A DNA stretch of 64,000 nucleotides from an uncultured Algibacter sp. (GCF_947490405.1 NZ_CANLGU010000003.1:62001-126000); one strand, 5' to 3'; numbered from the stretch's first letter, positions 1 to 9,588 are shown. Numbers and translations are program-made. Notes: generated from the sequence alone by a model not told the origin.

Positions 1-1
1 T

Positions 2-142
2 CTTTTAACTGGAAAATGCCGCAAAAAAGTAGAAGAGACTAATCCAAAAAGAATTTTAACGCTAAAATTAAATAAGGAAGAAGGACTTTTTGAAGCTAAA
101 AGAGATATTGTTTTAGGTAAAGAAGAGACAACTTCATATTAG
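2..142 (+). CDS. 3' end of an unidentified gene (partial)
   Basis: The second reading frame is open from the left edge of the window to a TAG at 140-142, giving the last 46 residues of a charged, Lys/Glu-rich protein ending in ETTSY. The start lies outside the window. I do not recognise the family, and the fragment has no membrane segment or motif. A good rho-independent terminator follows at 308-341 on the same strand, which fits a real gene end. The product cannot be named from this much sequence. Confidence 0.5.
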   Translation, partial: LLTGKCRKKVEETNPKRILTLKLNKEEGLFEAKRDIVLGKEETTSY

Positions 143-307
143 AGAGCATCAAAACATATTTTTAGGTTAAAATTGTACATACATTAGATAATTATAATGC
201 ACAATAATTTCACATTAATTTTAACTTTGTATTCTAATTTATTAAATGAAACATAAAGTAATTGATTGTTAAATCGCTAAAAAGAAACATTTAATATTTA
301 AGAATAT

Positions 308-341
308 AAAAAACTCCTATTTTAAATAGGAGTTTTTTTTT
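308..341 (+). terminator. Rho-independent terminator
   Basis: A perfect inverted repeat, AAACTCCTATTT and AAATAGGAGTTT, is followed by a run of T's. It lies 166 bases after the partial gene ending at 142 and probably ends that transcript. The stem is preceded by A's, so it could also work from the other strand. Confidence 0.8.
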
Positions 342-452
342 GGTTTTATTTTAATTAAAATCTAAGGTTTTTGGAACTATAATTACTATGATCTGCAATT
401 ATGTCAAATATCGCCCAAAAGCGCTATTTCGCTAATTGTTGTAAAATGTAAT

Positions 453-610
453 ATAATGTTCTGCGTTATGTAACTTGAGCTTTGGTTAAAAGCGAAAGTT
501 GTTACTACAGTATCTTTAAAAAATTTATTCTCAAAAGTTTCTTCTGCGATGTTAATGGAACACTTTTTATGCGACGACGTAGGAGAGAAGTGTAATGTGT
601 GTGAAATGGT
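453..610 (+). repeat. Dispersed intergenic repeat family A, copy 1
   Basis: About 158 bp, shared with copies at 6142-6299 and 9951-10110. The conserved 5' block begins ATAATGTTCTGCGTTATG and continues through a small hairpin (GCTTT, loop, AAAGC). The 3' block contains TTAATGGAACACTT, GCGACGACG, AGGAG and AATGTGTGTG. ACACTT and AAGTGT in the 3' block can pair. No ORF runs through it. This copy ends right at the natural 3' end of the decayed regulator gene at 614. The rest of the gap 143-613 holds a terminator and otherwise featureless A/T-rich DNA. Confidence 0.85.
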
Positions 611-613
611 TTA

Positions 614-1063
614 TTAATCAATGACTTCAAGTTTATAACTAGCTCCGTGTATATTGACGATATTTATCGAGTTATCGTTTTAAAACCACTTTCGTATTTT
701 AGAAATAAAGGCATCTAAACTTCTACCGACAACAACCCCATTATCTTCCCAAACTTCTTTTGTAAGCTGTTCTCGTTTGACAATTACATTTTGATTCTGA
801 ATAAAAATTTTAAGTATTTGAGATTCTTTAAGAGTTAATTTAAATTCTAAATTGTTACGTACCATCTTATTTTGATTTTCATAGAACTTATAAGTCCCAA
901 ATATTAAATAATCTGTATGTTTTACTGAATTATTGGTAGTTGTTTTCTTGTTTTTTCTTAAAAGTAAAGCAAGACTAATTAATACTAGTAATAAGATTAT
1001 TGAACCTATGTAATGGAATCCTGATGCTACTGAAATAGCAACAGCTTCTTTCGATTCTGACAT
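614..1063 (-). pseudogene. Decayed winged-helix (OmpR/PhoB-type) membrane regulator
   Basis: The minus strand encodes one transmembrane segment (about residues 18-36 from the ATG at 1063) followed by a winged-helix DNA-binding domain, with the recognition-helix region VWEDNGVVVGRSLDAFISKIRKW. Reading stops at a TAA at 680-682, but the same frame then continues as NDNSINIVNIHGASYKLEV to a second TAA at 614-616. That continuation is the C-terminal beta-hairpin expected of this domain, so 680-682 looks like an internal nonsense codon. From memory of the family, flavobacterial homologues are about 270 residues with an extracytoplasmic N-terminal domain, which is absent here. The gene is therefore broken at both ends. 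A shorter, still expressed protein cannot be excluded. Confidence 0.7.
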
Positions 1064-1064
1064 A

Positions 1065-1373
1065 ATGGTTTGGGATATAAATGGAAAATTCAAGTATTCA
1101 GTTCCTACCGATGAACAGCGGATAGTTGATGTAAAATGGAAAAATCAAAAACCTTATGCCAATAATATTGAAGATGTAGAAACTGATTATCCAGTGAAAG
1201 TATATCTGAAAACAAACAATAATAAATTAGAATTAATTGCTCTTAATAACAATCGTTTTGCACTCATTGATACTCTAGGAAATTTAATCAGAGGAGATAA
1301 AAAGGATTTTGTTAGAGTAATAGATGACGGTAATGGCTTTACAAAAATAGAGCAATTAAATGTAGAGCATTGA
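1065..1373 (+). CDS. Small unidentified protein, possibly a gene fragment
   Basis: A 102-residue ORF starts one base after the ATG of the divergent decayed regulator, leaving no room for a promoter or leader between them. The protein is soluble-looking and rich in Asn, Asp and Lys, with no signal peptide. Phrases such as VWDINGKF and LIDTLGNLI resemble a propeller or WG-type repeat strand, but I cannot assign a family. Its position, with its 5' end fused to another broken gene, suggests the 3' remainder of a longer gene left by a rearrangement. It may not be expressed. Confidence 0.35.
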   Translation: MVWDINGKFKYSVPTDEQRIVDVKWKNQKPYANNIEDVETDYPVKVYLKTNNNKLELIALNNNRFALIDTLGNLIRGDKKDFVRVIDDGNGFTKIEQLNVEH

Positions 1374-1483
1374 CCATGGATTGTGCTAATTTAACCTCTT
1401 AAAATTTTTAGATATAGCACTAGAAAAGTGAAACGTACCCAATAGGTTAAAAGTAGGAATCGTTAAAATATCACCTCCCAAAA

Positions 1484-3919
1484 TCACATTCTAGATTTCT
1501 CATTATCTGCACCAGATTTACCTTTAGCTTCTTTTACTTTTTTATTTCCAAAAGGGTACGTATAGCTAACTCTAAAAATGCGCGAGAAACCAGATTCAGG
1601 GCTATAGGTTCCATTAAAAACATCGCCAAATGCTTCGCGAGTTAGTGTCCCAATTTTAAAATTAATATCCAAACTCTCAAAAATATCAGCTACCGCAAAT
1701 TGCAAACTACTACCGTTTTTAAATTCTTTTTTCAACCCTGCATTTATAACCCCAAAACCTTCGTTTCTACTACTTCCATTAAAATGACGAGAGTTATACC
1801 AGCCCGATACTTCTACTGAAAAATTTGCAGGCAATAACAAGGTTTGACTTCCATTAAAATTATAATGTAAATAATTTTGGGTGATGCGCTCATCGGTATG
1901 TAAAATTCGAAACCTTCTAACACCCAAAGTACCATTAACATTAATATTCCACCAATGAAAAATACGAATTGGAATATTAGTTTGTACATCTATATTCTGT
2001 TGGTATTCCATATTTACAGGAGCTATGACTGCTACATTACTTTGTGCATTTCGGGTTATTTGAAAGCGTGCGATTGGGTTATTTTCATTAGAGGCCAATA
2101 GGGAGATACTAAAAGATTTATTGTTGTAGGTTATACTAATATTATCGGTTATGGCAGGCAGCAGTTGTGGATTTCCACTAAATACCGAAGTTGGGCCGTT
2201 ATAAACTAAAAAGGAGGCTAGTTCGGAATAATTAGGTCGTGTAATACGCTTGTTGTAAGCAAAATTTAGAGCCGTAGTATCAGAAAAAGAATGCGTGATA
2301 AAGAATGAAGGAAATAATTTCCCAAAACTACGATCTAGTGTACTAGTGCCAAACGCTTGATCCCAATACTCATAACGCAAGCCAAGCTGCATTTTCAATG
2401 TTTCAGTAAAGCTGTAATCACTCAATACATAAGCCGCTCCTATGGTTTCGGTATTTTCAATTGTACTTATAAACCTATCGTCTGTCACAAAATTTTCGCC
2501 TTGCAGAATTTCAATACGGGCATCATTAACGGTTTTAGATAATGACCCTTTTATACCACCTTCTACAGATGTATTTTCATTAATGGTATGCTTATAGTCT
2601 AATTTTAGTACACCAACATTAATATCGGTTTTATTAAAACCACGGTTTCCATTAGTATAAATTTCATTTTGGGGCTGAAAAGCCTCTCCATTTTCATCAA
2701 AATATTGACTATTTACTTGGTTGGGGGTTTCACTATTGTAATTAATATAATCTCCTGTTATGTTAAAACTATTGTGCTCACCAACCTTTTCAAAATACAT
2801 GGAAGAGGTTAAATTCTTTAAATTTCCATGGCCGTTTAGACGTATTTGGGCTTCTAAAAAAGGGTCAGTCGTAAAATCGTATAATCCTAAATTACGAGTC
2901 CTAACAAGGGGGGACGATTTATTAAACACTACGGTAGCCCCAAGTGAAGCCCCCTTATAAAGTTGGTATTCATATCCTAAATTAAGATTATGATTTCGGT
3001 TTGTTTGTTGGGTGCTACTAGTAAAATCAATATTTGTACGCCCTCCTAAAACGGGTATTTCAGTTAGTCCAACCCCTCTAAACCCGCTATATGTCTCATC
3101 ATAAGAGAAGTTATAGCTACCAAATAACGTAGCATGTTCTCCACCATAATTAAGAGAGAGTCCCGTTGTTTGCTTGGGGCCTTCACCATAACCTGCACTT
3201 AAGTTAATATTAGCCCGAATGCCCAAAGTCTCATTTTTAATCGTTACAATATTTATGATACCTGCATTGCCATCCACATCATATCTCGCTGATGGATTGG
3301 TTAACAGTTCTATCTTTTCAATGTTATCTGCACTCATACCATTAAGCATAGCTATCAAATCTGCTGTAGGGATACGCTGAGCCTTTCCGTTTATCATAAC
3401 CAGAGTACCACTTTTACCATTTAAAGAAAACGTATTGTTGTATGGGTCCAAAATAACACCTGGCGAGCGTTCTAATACTTGTAAAGCGGTACTGCCTTGC
3501 GTCATTACACTTGCCTGCACATTAATAACGCTACCTTCTTGAGTACGTTGAATCAATTTTTGCTGCCCTCGTATTAAAACACCATCTAGCTCTGTTACGT
3601 CTTCGACTAAAAGAATAGGAGGAAAGTTGTGTTGATAGGGAAGAGAGCTCACAACAAATAATTCGGACACCCAAGTTTTATAAGTCAATAGGCTAATTTG
3701 GACTGTAAATTCGCCTTCTGTTGGAATATCGAGTTTAAATTTACCATCTTCATCACTAATAACTCCTGTTAAGAACTGGGTTTTATCCTTAGGGTGTAAG
3801 GTTATATTTGCATATGCAATGCCAACACCTTTCTCATCTATAATGGTTCCCGTAATTTGTGATGATGCATTAAACGCAAATCCAAATACAGCTAAAATAC
3901 TTATAAGTTGTAACTTCAT
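1484..3919 (-). CDS. Outer membrane beta-barrel receptor (CarboxypepD_reg + plug + barrel)
   Basis: The 811-residue protein starts with a signal peptide (MKLQLISILAVFGFAFNASSQ). A carboxypeptidase-regulatory-like beta-sandwich follows at about residues 22-105 (ITGTIIDEKGVGIAYANITL). Next is a plug-like region with GSTALQVLERSPGV and IEKIELLTNPSARYDVDGNAGIINIV, then a long C-terminal beta-barrel rich in aromatic strand ends. This is the layout of the Bacteroidetes outer-membrane beta-barrel family related to TonB-dependent receptors. The substrate is unknown and no SusD partner is adjacent. It is divergent from the LytS/LytTR pair at 4158-6019, which may regulate it. The 54847-57267 product is a paralogue. 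Confidence 0.88.
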   Translation of the reverse strand: MKLQLISILAVFGFAFNASSQITGTIIDEKGVGIAYANITLHPKDKTQFLTGVISDEDGKFKLDIPTEGEFTVQISLLTYKTWVSELFVVSSLPYQHNFPPILLVEDVTELDGVLIRGQQKLIQRTQEGSVINVQASVMTQGSTALQVLERSPGVILDPYNNTFSLNGKSGTLVMINGKAQRIPTADLIAMLNGMSADNIEKIELLTNPSARYDVDGNAGIINIVTIKNETLGIRANINLSAGYGEGPKQTTGLSLNYGGEHATLFGSYNFSYDETYSGFRGVGLTEIPVLGGRTNIDFTSSTQQTNRNHNLNLGYEYQLYKGASLGATVVFNKSSPLVRTRNLGLYDFTTDPFLEAQIRLNGHGNLKNLTSSMYFEKVGEHNSFNITGDYINYNSETPNQVNSQYFDENGEAFQPQNEIYTNGNRGFNKTDINVGVLKLDYKHTINENTSVEGGIKGSLSKTVNDARIEILQGENFVTDDRFISTIENTETIGAAYVLSDYSFTETLKMQLGLRYEYWDQAFGTSTLDRSFGKLFPSFFITHSFSDTTALNFAYNKRITRPNYSELASFLVYNGPTSVFSGNPQLLPAITDNISITYNNKSFSISLLASNENNPIARFQITRNAQSNVAVIAPVNMEYQQNIDVQTNIPIRIFHWWNINVNGTLGVRRFRILHTDERITQNYLHYNFNGSQTLLLPANFSVEVSGWYNSRHFNGSSRNEGFGVINAGLKKEFKNGSSLQFAVADIFESLDINFKIGTLTREAFGDVFNGTYSPESGFSRIFRVSYTYPFGNKKVKEAKGKSGADNEKSRM

Positions 3920-4157
3920 TTTATTGATTTTAGGTGTAAGTAATAGCTATCTTATAAATAATGAAAAAGAGATTGATGAGTGGTTGCATTATCATTACAT
4001 AGAGGGATTATATCTCAAATAATTTATAAATAGTACCAAAATCAAGCTATAATTACCTGTGGTCAATAAAATGTAACATGACAGCAAGTTTTTCAAGTAT
4101 GCATTTGATAAAAATATAGTGCTATTGTATCTTGCTAGATACTATGTTATACCGCTT

Positions 4158-5294
4158 ATGGAAGTCGTTAATAAAAACAGTGTATTATCTTTTATAGAAC
4201 GTTACAAGTTACATCATATCCTTTTTTGGGCGTGCTATCATTTTGTATGGTGGACTGTGCATACCGGAAATCCTAGTGATGTTTTAGAAAGTTTTAAAGC
4301 CCCTCATAGTGTTATAAAATATCTGGGGTATGTTATTTATCAGGCCATAGGAATCTATTTCTGTCTTTATGTACTTATGCCCAAGTATCTTATAAAAGGA
4401 AAATACTTTAAGTTTTTCACATATGTTATTCTTATAATTTTTGCTATGGCTGTATTAATTAGTGCTAATTATTTTTTTGCGGCCTCTTTTTCTAATCGCT
4501 CAGCCTACGCACTTTTTAAAATAAATCCAGCAACACCAGTTACAATTTTTAAGAAAAGTGCATTGCCATCATCTATATCTGCAATGACATTGGGAATGAG
4601 TATCAAACTTGCCAAAAACTGGATTGCTTCTCAAAAGCGACAGCAATTATTGGAAAAAGAAAAATTAGAGACGGAGCTAAAGTTTTTAAAATCACAGTTC
4701 AACCCTCATTTTTTGTTCAATACCATTAATAGCATATTTGTATTGATTCATAAAAACCCAGAAATGGCATCGGAATCCTTAGTAAAGTTTTCAAGTTTAT
4801 TACGCTATCAATTATATGAGTGTAATAGCACTTATATTCCTTTAAAGAATGAATTGGCTTATATTGAAAGTTTCATTGAATTGGAAAATCTTCGCCAAAA
4901 TGATAATTTTGATTTAGAACTTAAGCTTCCTAAATTGTTGGAGGATACACCAATTATTGCTCCTTTTGTTTTAATACCTTTCATAGAAAATGCTTTCAAA
5001 CATCTATCAGAAGACGCTGCGCAAAAAAAATGGATCGCACTCCGTGTTTCCGTTGAGAAAGAACAATTGTATTTTGAACTGAGTAATAGTGCTAATTTTG
5101 AAATACAGCATCATATGCCAGAAGGTATTTCATATAGTGGGCTAGGTCTTAAAAACGTAAAACGTAGATTACAACTAGTCTATAAAGACGCACATTCGGT
5201 AATCATTAAAAAAAGTAAGGATACATATACTGTGAAATTACAACTTACACTGGCAAAAGAAGTAATGGAGTCACTAAAAAAAATATCTGTATGA
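4158..5294 (+). CDS. LytS-type sensor histidine kinase
   Basis: A membrane sensor kinase of the LytS/YehU family. Several hydrophobic segments fill the first ~140 residues. They are followed by a short coiled linker (KRQQLLEKEKLETELKFLK) and the His_kinase box QFNPHFLFNTINSI, with the phosphoacceptor His at about residue 184. A HATPase-like C-terminus follows (PFIENAFKH and GLGLKNVKRRL). I chose the ATG at 4158; the frame is also open from a GTG at 4119, which would add 13 residues. The stop codon overlaps the start of the response regulator gene (ATGA), so the two are translationally coupled. The divergent outer-membrane barrel gene is the obvious candidate target. Confidence 0.88.
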   Translation: MEVVNKNSVLSFIERYKLHHILFWACYHFVWWTVHTGNPSDVLESFKAPHSVIKYLGYVIYQAIGIYFCLYVLMPKYLIKGKYFKFFTYVILIIFAMAVLISANYFFAASFSNRSAYALFKINPATPVTIFKKSALPSSISAMTLGMSIKLAKNWIASQKRQQLLEKEKLETELKFLKSQFNPHFLFNTINSIFVLIHKNPEMASESLVKFSSLLRYQLYECNSTYIPLKNELAYIESFIELENLRQNDNFDLELKLPKLLEDTPIIAPFVLIPFIENAFKHLSEDAAQKKWIALRVSVEKEQLYFELSNSANFEIQHHMPEGISYSGLGLKNVKRRLQLVYKDAHSVIIKKSKDTYTVKLQLTLAKEVMESLKKISV

Positions 5295-6019
5295 TGAGAT
5301 GTATAGTCATAGATGATGAACCACTTGCAAGAGAATGTATTACCAATTATATTGATCAAATAGATACTCTTACTTGCGTTGGCACAGGTATTTCTGCGTT
5401 GGATATTCCACGTTTCCTAGAAGAGACCGAAGTAGATCTTTTATTTTTAGATGTGCAAATGCCTTTAATGAATGGTTTAGAGTATTTAAAATCAAACCCT
5501 AATCCTCCATTAACTATTTTAACAACGGCCTTTCCCAATTATGCAGTTGACGGTTTTAATCTTAATGTTTTAGACTATTTACTTAAGCCAATTTCTTTTA
5601 ATCGCTTTTTTGCTGCCGTAACCAAGGCTAAGCGACAACATCAATTACTACAAAACAATGAAAAACCATGGATTAAAAAAGGAGAGCCTAATTGTTTCTT
5701 TATTAAATGCGATGGCAAGCTGGAGAAAATTTACCATGATGATATTCTCTTCGTAAAAGCCATGCAAAACTATGTGATTGTTCAAACAACCAAAAGAAAA
5801 TATGTAAGCCTACTATTTTTAAAGAACGTACAAGAAAATTTAAATTCCGATGTGTTTATGAGAGTTCACAAATCCTATATTGTAGCTTTAAATAAAATAG
5901 AAGGTATCACGCAACACGAATTACAAATAGCATCTTATAAAATTCCTTTAAGTAGAAATTACCGCAAAGAAGTAATCCCAAGAATTGTTGGGGATAACTT
6001 ATGGAATAAAGAAGGGTAA
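5291..6019 (+). CDS. LytTR-family response regulator
   Basis: A 242-residue response regulator and cognate partner of the upstream LytS-type kinase. The receiver domain covers about residues 1-120, with acidic residues near the N-terminus (VIDDEP), phosphoacceptor Asp54 (LLFLDVQMP) and the conserved Lys in LLKPI. A LytTR DNA-binding domain follows at about 135-235 (CDGKLEKIYHDDILFVKA and MRVHKSYIVALNKI). The ATG overlaps the kinase stop by four bases; a second ATG follows immediately at 5294. LytTR proteins bind direct repeats upstream of target genes. No clear operator was identified in the 3920-4157 divergent region. Confidence 0.92.
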   Translation: MMRCIVIDDEPLARECITNYIDQIDTLTCVGTGISALDIPRFLEETEVDLLFLDVQMPLMNGLEYLKSNPNPPLTILTTAFPNYAVDGFNLNVLDYLLKPISFNRFFAAVTKAKRQHQLLQNNEKPWIKKGEPNCFFIKCDGKLEKIYHDDILFVKAMQNYVIVQTTKRKYVSLLFLKNVQENLNSDVFMRVHKSYIVALNKIEGITQHELQIASYKIPLSRNYRKEVIPRIVGDNLWNKEG

Positions 6020-6141
6020 TTATATAATAAATGATGATAATTTATAATTACATATTTTCTTCTGTACGATAACAATAAAATTAGTTTTTTTAATTTCACA
6101 AAGACACTTTTCTATAACTTCTGATTATATTTTTTTTGAAT

Positions 6142-6299
6142 TATAATGTTCTGCGTTATGTAACTTGAGCTTTGGTTAAAAGCGAAAAGTCTATCATAGT
6201 TTCTTTAAAAAATTTAATCAAAAAGTTTCTTTACGATGTTAATGGAACACTTATTATGCGACGACGCAGGAGGAAAGTATAATGTGTGTGGAATGACTT
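6142..6299 (+). repeat. Dispersed intergenic repeat family A, copy 2
   Basis: This copy is closest to copy 1: the first ~47 bases are nearly identical (from ATAATGTTCTGCGTTATG through AAAAGCGAAA), and the 3' block with AATGGAACACTT, GCGACGACG and AATGTGTGTG is also kept. It lies in the 407-bp gap between convergent genes (6019 and 6427). The rest of that gap is A/T-rich, with nothing else recognised. Confidence 0.85.
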
Positions 6300-6426
6300 T
6301 ATTAGTATTATTTTTATTATTAACAATTAAACAATCAAAATATTTAGATAGTTTTTTTTAATAAAGAGATGTAAATAACCTAGGTTATTCTTATATAGAA
6401 TTCAAACCAAAATGATTATTATAAAA

Positions 6427-7785
6427 TTATTCTAATTGATAATGATGTAATTTAGAATCATCAAAAAACAATAACTGGTCGTTTTTTATTAAAATGCGAA
6501 CACTAGATATTCTCTTTTTTGGAGAGACATACTTGAACATTGAATTCATCTCCGAATTATAGATTGTTAAAATTTTACCACCTCTAAACGTAACTAGGTT
6601 ATCAAATGTTGATACTGAAGTGTTTTTCTCTTTAAACGTACCGTCTAACTTGGAAAAAAACAAATATTCTTGAAGAGGTTTTAACTCAGAATTATAAAAA
6701 GAAACTTTCACTTCATCTGAACTCTTTTTTTGAGAAGTCTTATAAGCCACCACAATATTATCATCAAATTGAGTATAATCTAAAATCATGCTTGTTCTAG
6801 CAGGACTAGTACTCAAGGAAATTTCTGCTAGTTGATTATCTCTATCTATTTTAAAAGATTTTATTATACCTTCCATTTTAGGTTTACCAGTTTTTTTGTG
6901 ATTTTTGTTTTTTTGGGTAATAGCTTCAAATCGATACTCTGAAATATGTTTTTTCATTTTTTTAGTAAAGTCAGACCAACTTCCTTCTAAAGACGTTTTA
7001 TTTACAAATTCTCCTTTAAGATCATATGTTAAAACACTTTTTCCATATTGAATAAATATAGCTCTATTGTTTATAGTATAGTTATTAATAGATTTAAATA
7101 GGACTGCTCCAAGATGTTCATGACGTTTAAAAAATTCTATTTCACCATTTGTGTCATATTTTATTAATAGTATTTCAGCTTTTTCTAACCATTCAGCCCC
7201 AGGACCCTTCGCTGTAACTCGATACCCTTTAGATAAACTTAACGCATCACTTTTTTTACCTTTATATGACAAAATTTGCCCAATGGCTAAATAACCATTA
7301 TCGGATGTATTAATTACGTCAATTAAATAACAATCTCGATTAGTCTCTTTTAATTGTTTTATACTTTTAGAAACACCACTATAACTATACGACTGAATTT
7401 CTAAAGAACTATATTTTTCATATCGTCCATTTTTGTCTGGGACTTTATTAGTAATGTTATGATATTGGTATCCAAACACAATACCAGTATTTTCCCCAAA
7501 AAAACTTTTATATGACCACAGAATATTTTTATTTAATGTTTTAAGTTGAATTCGTTTACCATTCTCTATTTTTTCTAAACTATATGTATTGTATTCTTCA
7601 GAGTTTGGGTCAGAGGGAGAAATAGACTTTATATAAGATAGCTCATTGCTATTACTTAAACCGAAACTTACAATTCCGCCTTTAACATAAATTGGTTCAT
7701 ATTTTTTGTTAAAGGTTTTTTCTTGTGCATTACATATAAATAAGGAGGCAATACAAAGATTGAAAAATATTAGTGTTATTTTCAT
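6427..7785 (-). CDS. Secreted protein of unknown function
   Basis: A 452-residue protein with a clear signal peptide (MKITLIFFNLCIASLFICNAQ). It has no other membrane segment. The body contains repeated short strand-like stretches of the type seen in propeller proteins (NTSDNGYLAIGQI; ILLIKYDTNGEIEFFKRHEHLG; DNLVTFRGGKILTIYNS), so a secreted beta-propeller is a reasonable guess, but no family is recognised with confidence. There is no T9SS sorting domain. It lies 12 bases downstream of the FISUMP-domain gene on the same strand, so the two are almost certainly one operon and may act together at the cell surface. Confidence 0.7.
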   Translation of the reverse strand: MKITLIFFNLCIASLFICNAQEKTFNKKYEPIYVKGGIVSFGLSNSNELSYIKSISPSDPNSEEYNTYSLEKIENGKRIQLKTLNKNILWSYKSFFGENTGIVFGYQYHNITNKVPDKNGRYEKYSSLEIQSYSYSGVSKSIKQLKETNRDCYLIDVINTSDNGYLAIGQILSYKGKKSDALSLSKGYRVTAKGPGAEWLEKAEILLIKYDTNGEIEFFKRHEHLGAVLFKSINNYTINNRAIFIQYGKSVLTYDLKGEFVNKTSLEGSWSDFTKKMKKHISEYRFEAITQKNKNHKKTGKPKMEGIIKSFKIDRDNQLAEISLSTSPARTSMILDYTQFDDNIVVAYKTSQKKSSDEVKVSFYNSELKPLQEYLFFSKLDGTFKEKNTSVSTFDNLVTFRGGKILTIYNSEMNSMFKYVSPKKRISSVRILIKNDQLLFFDDSKLHHYQLE

Positions 7786-7797
7786 AATATGCGTGAT

Positions 7798-9588
7798 TTA
7801 AAATTTAGGTAAATCCATAATACATCTACAATTCATCTGATAGTTAGCTGCAGGTTCTGAACCGTTGGTTGGAAATTTTTGCAGTTTTGCATTTTGAATC
7901 ATAGGATTATTTGATGATATCGGAACTTTTCCATAAAGCTTGCGTATAGAAATATAACTAACTCCAATTAAATTTGCTGATTCATTACTAGAATAACTTG
8001 AAGACCAGAAATAAGCTCCATTCTTAAATCTCAAATCTTGACAATCTGAATTTGTACCAGAATCTTTTCTAATATAACCTCCAGTATCTGGATTAATACG
8101 ACCCGATTCTTTTGGGTCGGCTTTAATAATATCTATTGCCTTTTGCCACTCCTCATTGTTTGGTAACCTCCAACCTTTAGGGCAAATTCCTTGATTATTA
8201 TCCAAATTATTATTCATAACAGAATACCAGTTATAATAATACCCTAGCTCTTTTCTAACTTCTTTTGAACCATCCTTTTTACAATCAGTTCGATGAATGG
8301 CTCCATTAGTTTTAAATTTTAAATTGGTAGACATCCAAATTAGATCACCCATCTTGGATGTATAATACTTGTTATTATCTCTAGGATCAATAAATATTCT
8401 TCTATTTCGTGCAATATCAGATATTATTTTTAGATCTCTAAACTCTGAATCCATCGCTATTAATTTTTCAATATAGATAGAGGCGAGATAACTTGCTCGA
8501 AATTGATCGAGAGTTATATGTGTCGGTTGATTATTGTTCTCTTTATTTCCAGACAACTTATCATAAACAGCTTTTAATTTTGCTTTTTCAGCAGGGTCAT
8601 CAATTTTTTCCAATTCTTCGATTGCCTTCTCCTTATCAAAACTAATTTTCATTCTAGAAATTTTAGGATTTCCAGATGCATCCCGAGGAAAACTATTATA
8701 CTCCTTTTTTTCTATTTCTTCAAGCTCTTTAGTATTGTAGTCATTTAACAATAGTGTCTCTAGTACAAAATCGTAGTACGCATCTTGTAGTTTGGTTTTT
8801 GTACTAGAAAAGATATTAGATATAACTTGTTTAGATGAATATAATTTGGCTTCATTAGCTAAATTAAATGCGTCTTCTACTTTTTTTAGATTGTTCGATG
8901 CCAACAACTTATTAACAGGCTTAATTAATAAATTTGCTATTTTATTTCCAAGTGGTTCTAATAGACTTTTGGCTTCATTATCAAGTGATTTATCTAAACT
9001 GGCAGCTTGTTTAAAGTAGATATAGGATTTTTTTAATTTATCCAAACTGTTTTCCTTCATTAAGGATTTTGCTTCAGACATAAATTCTAAAGCTGCTTTT
9101 GATTTTATTTGATTATCCTTAAGTTTCGCTTGATTAAGTAAATTCTGATAATTTATATTTGGAAGGATAATACTAGCACCTTTTTTCTTTGAGGGTTCTT
9201 TTCTACTTTCTGGTATGTTATTAATACTTGAGTAAAGGTTTGCTAAATTGTCATATAAACTTACAATAAACGCACTTTGGTCAACAGATTTATGTTTGTC
9301 AAAAGTTTTCAACAAGGATTGAGTAGAATCTATTTTTGAGTTTTGTTCAGCTATTGCATTTTCTATATTATCGGCAATAATTTCTTGAGCAACCTTAAGC
9401 ATATTCTTAGTAGATTGAGAATTATCAAGTACTTTAGTTGCGTTAAACACTGCTACATATAGGTTTCCTTTTTTAAGGTTTTTTTTTGATTCTCGAAAAT
9501 ATTCTCTTTGAGCTATAGCTTGAGAGCTAAATAAAAAAAGTATTAATATATAAAAAAAGCCATTACTTTTAATTAGATTAGTATTCAT
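7798..9588 (-). CDS. Secreted protein with helical N-terminus and FISUMP domain
   Basis: A 596-residue protein with a signal peptide (ending SSQAIAQ), a helical, Lys/Glu-rich N-terminal half (about residues 25-390; possibly TPR-like, some of it coiled coil), and a C-terminal domain of the Fibrobacter succinogenes major paralogous (FISUMP) type. The FISUMP marks are WMSTNLKF, GYYYNWYSVM, GICPKGWRLPNNEEW and AYFWSSSYSSNES. That domain is common in secreted Bacteroidetes proteins and its role is not established. It is the first gene of a two-gene operon with the secreted protein at 6427-7785. The function of the pair is unknown. Confidence 0.8.
   Translation of the reverse strand: MNTNLIKSNGFFYILILFLFSSQAIAQREYFRESKKNLKKGNLYVAVFNATKVLDNSQSTKNMLKVAQEIIADNIENAIAEQNSKIDSTQSLLKTFDKHKSVDQSAFIVSLYDNLANLYSSINNIPESRKEPSKKKGASIILPNINYQNLLNQAKLKDNQIKSKAALEFMSEAKSLMKENSLDKLKKSYIYFKQAASLDKSLDNEAKSLLEPLGNKIANLLIKPVNKLLASNNLKKVEDAFNLANEAKLYSSKQVISNIFSSTKTKLQDAYYDFVLETLLLNDYNTKELEEIEKKEYNSFPRDASGNPKISRMKISFDKEKAIEELEKIDDPAEKAKLKAVYDKLSGNKENNNQPTHITLDQFRASYLASIYIEKLIAMDSEFRDLKIISDIARNRRIFIDPRDNNKYYTSKMGDLIWMSTNLKFKTNGAIHRTDCKKDGSKEVRKELGYYYNWYSVMNNNLDNNQGICPKGWRLPNNEEWQKAIDIIKADPKESGRINPDTGGYIRKDSGTNSDCQDLRFKNGAYFWSSSYSSNESANLIGVSYISIRKLYGKVPISSNNPMIQNAKLQKFPTNGSEPAANYQMNCRCIMDLPKF

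Noticed and set aside
3819-4022. Plus-strand ORF covering the receptor start and divergent region
   Set aside because: It is the shadow of the receptor gene and its promoter region; no signal of coding beyond that.
7195-7265. In-frame insertion of a palindromic repeat in the 6427-7785 gene (LSLSKG phrase)
   Set aside because: The peptide resembles translations of a widespread repeat, but the DNA does not match that repeat and has no palindrome.
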